A DNA stretch of 5,134 nt from JBHHYN01 sp046757565. Its GTDB lineage: Bacteria; Pseudomonadota; Gammaproteobacteria; Eutrophobiales; Eutrophobiaceae. The DNA lies in assembly GCA_046757565.1 (NCBI GenBank), contig JBHHYN010000164.1:1-5134 (forward strand), read 5' to 3'. Both the position numbers and the translations under genes were made by a program. Position 1 is the stretch's first letter, and the number at the start of each line of letters is the position of its first letter. This document shows positions 5,121 through 5,134 of the stretch, piece after piece. The notes under the pieces are model-generated. The model was given only the letters and a program-made list of their open reading frames with translations. It did not search any database and was not told the DNA's origin.

Positions 5121-5134
5121 CCCGTCATTCCCGT
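5121..5134 (-). repeat. Start of a GTCATTCCCG intergenic repeat, cut by the window end
   Basis: CCCGTCATTCCCGT is the reverse complement of the GGGAATGAC core found at 200-210 and 267-277, extended by the usual CCC. Here the left half of the hairpin consensus is present and the rest lies beyond the window. The 69 bases between the toxin stop and this repeat hold no gene and no convincing terminator. Confidence 0.5.

Overview
The window looks like part of a proteobacterial chromosome, most likely a gammaproteobacterium. This rests on an intermediate base composition, the gene order dehydrogenase/epimerase - WbpL-like transferase - WbpM-like dehydratase seen at the end of some Pseudomonas O-antigen clusters, and scattered half-copies of the GTCATTCCCGC-type intergenic hairpin repeat. 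The species cannot be determined from the sequence alone.

Layout: positions 1-343 hold no recognisable gene, only a small hairpin and two degenerate copies of the GCGGGAATGAC repeat. Positions 344-4230 are a tight three-gene, same-strand cluster for surface polysaccharide. It encodes an NAD(P)-dependent sugar-nucleotide reductase/epimerase (344-1321), a polytopic undecaprenyl-phosphate sugar-1-phosphate transferase of the WecA/WbpL family (1336-2367, possibly from GTG 1318), and a membrane-anchored UDP-GlcNAc 4,6-dehydratase of the WbpM/CapD/PglF family (2371-4230). By family knowledge the three products can act in sequence. The dehydratase converts UDP-GlcNAc to its 4-keto-6-deoxy derivative, the reductase makes UDP-QuiNAc or UDP-FucNAc, and the transferase loads that sugar phosphate onto undecaprenyl phosphate to start O-antigen or a related glycan.

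Positions 4231-4414 are a structured intergenic region with several inverted repeats and a good sigma70-type promoter. It leads into a type II toxin-antitoxin operon: a MazE-like AbrB-fold antitoxin (4415-4720) and a MazF-like endoribonuclease (4689-5051) overlapping by 32 bases. Two palindromes, one over the -35 box and one just after the predicted start of transcription, are plausible autoregulatory operators. The window ends inside another GTCATTCCCG repeat.

I see no convincing undescribed multi-gene system. The points most worth checking are the Leu at the usual Tyr/Met catalytic position of the dehydratase, the double-palindrome mazEF control region, and the possible alternative hairpins upstream of it.
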